A stretch of 64,000 bases of DNA from Salinisphaera orenii subsp. orenii MK-B5 (lineage in GTDB: Bacteria > Pseudomonadota > Gammaproteobacteria > Nevskiales > Salinisphaeraceae): the NCBI RefSeq assembly GCF_003788635.1, contig NZ_AYKH01000023.1, positions 124,001-188,000 on the forward strand, read 5' to 3'. Below are positions 62,025-64,000 of the stretch, piece by piece. Numbering within the stretch: the first letter of the stretch is position 1; the number at the start of each line of letters is the position of its first letter. The notes beneath the pieces were generated by a model that had not been told where the DNA came from, ran no database searches, and saw only the letters and a program-made list of their open reading frames with translations. The translations under genes were made by a program, and so were the position numbers.

Positions 62025-64000
62025 AGAACCTCCCGGATACGCTCGGGCGTGATCGGCAGCCGATGAAAATGATGATTGATGGCGTGCGCCACGGCGTTGC
62101 CGATGGCGCCGGCGACGGGGATCATCACCACCTCCGCGATGCCCTTCGGCGGGTCGGTACGCGACAGCGCCGGCAGAATCTCGGCCGTCTGCTTCCAGAC
62201 CGCGACTTCGCTGGCGCGCGGGATGTGGTAGCGGTTGATGTTCCAGGTGCCGTTGCCCGGCCCGTCCTCGTAGAGCGGCATGTCCTCGTACAGCGCGTGG
62301 CCGATACCCATGGCCAGCCCGCCTTCGAGCTGGCCGTGGACCAGTTCCTCCACGATCGGATTGCCGCATTCGAGAAACGAGTGGTGGTCGAGCAGGCTCA
62401 CTTCGCCGGTGCCGGTATGAACCGCCAGTTCGACCAGCGTTCCGCAGGCGCTGTAATAGGTCACCCCGGCGTTGTTGCGCTGGGTCGACGGATAGTCGAC
62501 GTTGCGCCGCTCGAGCCGATGAAAGCCGCGCGCGGTGTCCATCGCAGCTTTCTTGTCGGGTCCGGCGCCACGGCCGTACTGCACCGCCAGTCCGTCGAGC
62601 GGCAGATTGTCGCTCGTGCCGTCGATATCGAAATCCGCTCGCGACCAGGCCCAGCGGTTGAAGGCGTGCGCCATCACGCCGGTCACGCGGCCGGCGGCGT
62701 GGGCGCGCTCGGCCAGAAACGTCAGTGACAACGGTTCCATGCCGTTGGCCGTCAGCTTGCCGTTCTCCCAGCGCGCGTCGGCCTCGCGCAGGACATAGGG
62801 TCGGGCCTGGCCGCCGCCGATGCCGCGGCGCCAGTACGCCTCGGCTTCCGGCCAGAGCGCGTGGCGGAATATCACCCGCGCGGCTTCAATGGTCGGAAAC
62901 GACAGATAATAGGCGGAGTTGCTCGCGCTCGACGCCTGGATCAGCTGCGGCGTCCAGCGCGGGTCCCCGGCCGCCTCGTCCTGCTCGGACTGACTGATCG
63001 TGTACGGACTGGCGGTCTCGAACATCGCGAGATCGGACCAGTCGGTCTGGGCCGTCTGCACCACGTCGGCCGCGCGACCCAGCCAGGCCGAAACCACGGC
63101 CGCCTGACTGGTGGAATAGCCGGTGCCCATCTCGGCGCCGGTGTTGCGGATCTCGATCCGGCCGTCGGGCCGCAGCCGCACCTCCGAGAACACGCCCTCG
63201 GCGCCGTGTCCGAAGTCCTTCTGAACGCAGGCGAAGCCCACGCCGTAGCGATGCTGCGGGTGGGCGGCCTCGTATTCGCGCTTGCGCGCGTTGCGCTCGC
63301 GCCAGATCGGGTGCTTTTCGGCGCGCTCGAGAATCTCGTCGCCGCGCAGGTGACCGGCGGGAATCGCCCCCTGGGTGTTCTTCATGCCCGACTTGAAGAC
63401 GTTCGCGCGCCGCAGCGCCATCGGATCCTTGCCGATGGCGGCCGCGATCTCGTCGACCATGAGTTCGGTCGCCGCCATGGTCTGGATGGTGCCGTAGCCG
63501 CGCATGGAGCCGGCCTCGGGCATGCGCGAATACGCCGCCTTGGCGATGAGATCGCTGCTCGGCATGTAGTAGATGCCCTGCGCGGCCGTGGTGCCGACGA
63601 ACGCCACCGAGTTGGAGAAATTCGCCCGGCCGCCGCCGTTGGCGGTCAATTCCTGCTTGAAGACCCGGAACCGGCCGCTGTCACGCTCGACTGCCAGCCG
63701 ATTGCGGATCGTGAACGGATGCCGCTTCATCGTGGACTGGAACTGTTCGAAACGATCGTTGGCCAGCCGCACCGGCCGGCCGTCGCCGTAGAGCGCGGCG
63801 ATCAGGCCGTAGTAGGGAAAGATCGTGTTGTCCTTCGAGCCGTAACCGACCGTGTAGGTCGGGTGCAGGAAAAAGCGCGGCGACTCGAAGCCGGAATCCG
63901 ACAGCATCGGCGTCATGCGCTTGACCATGTCCGCCGGGGACTGGCTGCCGCAGACCAGATGCACGTCGTGCGTGTCCGGGTCGTGCCAGGCGTTGGTGTT
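62021..64000 (-). CDS. Molybdenum-binding subunit of an aldehyde-oxidase-like hydroxylase (5' end outside window)
   Basis: At least 659 residues, cut at the window edge. The frame is open to position 64000 (reading NTNAWHDPDTHDVHLVCGSQ, the typical pterin-proximal segment). Xanthine-oxidase-family landmarks: MRGYGTIQTMAATELMVDEIAAAIGKDPMALRRANV, GAEMGTGYSTSQAA, CGNPIVEELVHGQLEGGLAMGIGHALYED and the active-site Glu in PKGIAEVVMIPVAGAIGNAVAHA. With the tri-haem cytochrome and 2Fe-2S subunits it resembles isoquinoline 1-oxidoreductase, nicotinate dehydrogenase or aldehyde dehydrogenase complexes. Substrate unresolved; nearby allE raises the possibility of a purine. Confidence 0.9.
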   Translation of the reverse strand, partial: NTNAWHDPDTHDVHLVCGSQSPADMVKRMTPMLSDSGFESPRFFLHPTYTVGYGSKDNTIFPYYGLIAALYGDGRPVRLANDRFEQFQSTMKRHPFTIRNRLAVERDSGRFRVFKQELTANGGGRANFSNSVAFVGTTAAQGIYYMPSSDLIAKAAYSRMPEAGSMRGYGTIQTMAATELMVDEIAAAIGKDPMALRRANVFKSGMKNTQGAIPAGHLRGDEILERAEKHPIWRERNARKREYEAAHPQHRYGVGFACVQKDFGHGAEGVFSEVRLRPDGRIEIRNTGAEMGTGYSTSQAAVVSAWLGRAADVVQTAQTDWSDLAMFETASPYTISQSEQDEAAGDPRWTPQLIQASSASNSAYYLSFPTIEAARVIFRHALWPEAEAYWRRGIGGGQARPYVLREADARWENGKLTANGMEPLSLTFLAERAHAAGRVTGVMAHAFNRWAWSRADFDIDGTSDNLPLDGLAVQYGRGAGPDKKAAMDTARGFHRLERRNVDYPSTQRNNAGVTYYSACGTLVELAVHTGTGEVSLLDHHSFLECGNPIVEELVHGQLEGGLAMGIGHALYEDMPLYEDGPGNGTWNINRYHIPRASEVAVWKQTAEILPALSRTDPPKGIAEVVMIPVAGAIGNAVAHAINHHFHRLPITPERIREVL

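Overview
The window is a GC-rich stretch of chromosome from an aerobic gammaproteobacterium. Gene content (red-type RuBisCO with CbbX, a XoxF quinoprotein cluster, an IalB-family protein, acidic and Ser/Asp-rich secreted proteins) makes a halophilic or marine facultative autotroph of the Salinisphaera type my best guess. That name is an inference from memory; no rRNA gene is present to confirm it. I found no rRNA, tRNA, CRISPR array, intact insertion sequence, prophage or integrase.

Region by region. 0.5-26.8 kb is mostly housekeeping and stress genes in short units: D-amino acid dehydrogenase, SpoIIAA-like and cupin pair, beta-carbonic anhydrase, haloacid dehalogenase, cysteine hydrolase, class V aminotransferase, ACP phosphodiesterase, IalB-like protein, YedK, HrpA helicase, AmiD-like amidase, purEK, a LemA/TPM operon, SRPBCC and DUF488 proteins, a DedA-like protein, two small secreted paralogues with a repeated motif, a MATE exporter and a CDF metal exporter. 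26.5-33.4 kb holds two small membrane proteins and a four-gene heavy-metal RND efflux operon with a CzcI-like protein.

33.5-42.4 kb is a Calvin-Benson-Bassham cluster: tkt-fba-prk, then cbbR on the opposite strand, then cbbL-cbbS-cbbX-rpe. AT-rich, similar sequences lie in front of both blocks and are candidate CbbR sites. 42.5-48.3 kb encodes an XdhC-type maturation factor, a MocA-like cytidylyltransferase and a PaoABC-type periplasmic molybdenum aldehyde oxidoreductase. 48.4-57.1 kb carries an orphan response regulator with a degenerate receiver, a four-cysteine secreted protein, a XoxF-type (lanthanide-type) alcohol dehydrogenase, its cytochrome c, and the quinoprotein-associated accessory genes (metallo-hydrolase, SoxYZ-like carrier, XoxJ-like binding protein, two proteins of unknown role). 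57.3-64 kb has a DUF302 protein, a ureidoglycine aminohydrolase-like cupin, a LysR regulator, and a second molybdenum hydroxylase (tri-haem cytochrome c, 2Fe-2S subunit, Mo subunit cut by the window end).

Taken together, the 33-57 kb block could oxidise methanol or other alcohols in the periplasm (XoxF), oxidise the aldehyde (Pao), pass electrons to cytochromes, and fix the resulting CO2 through RuBisCO. The genes are seen; the joint pathway is inference. Formate dehydrogenase, PQQ synthesis, pgk, gap and fbp are not in the window.
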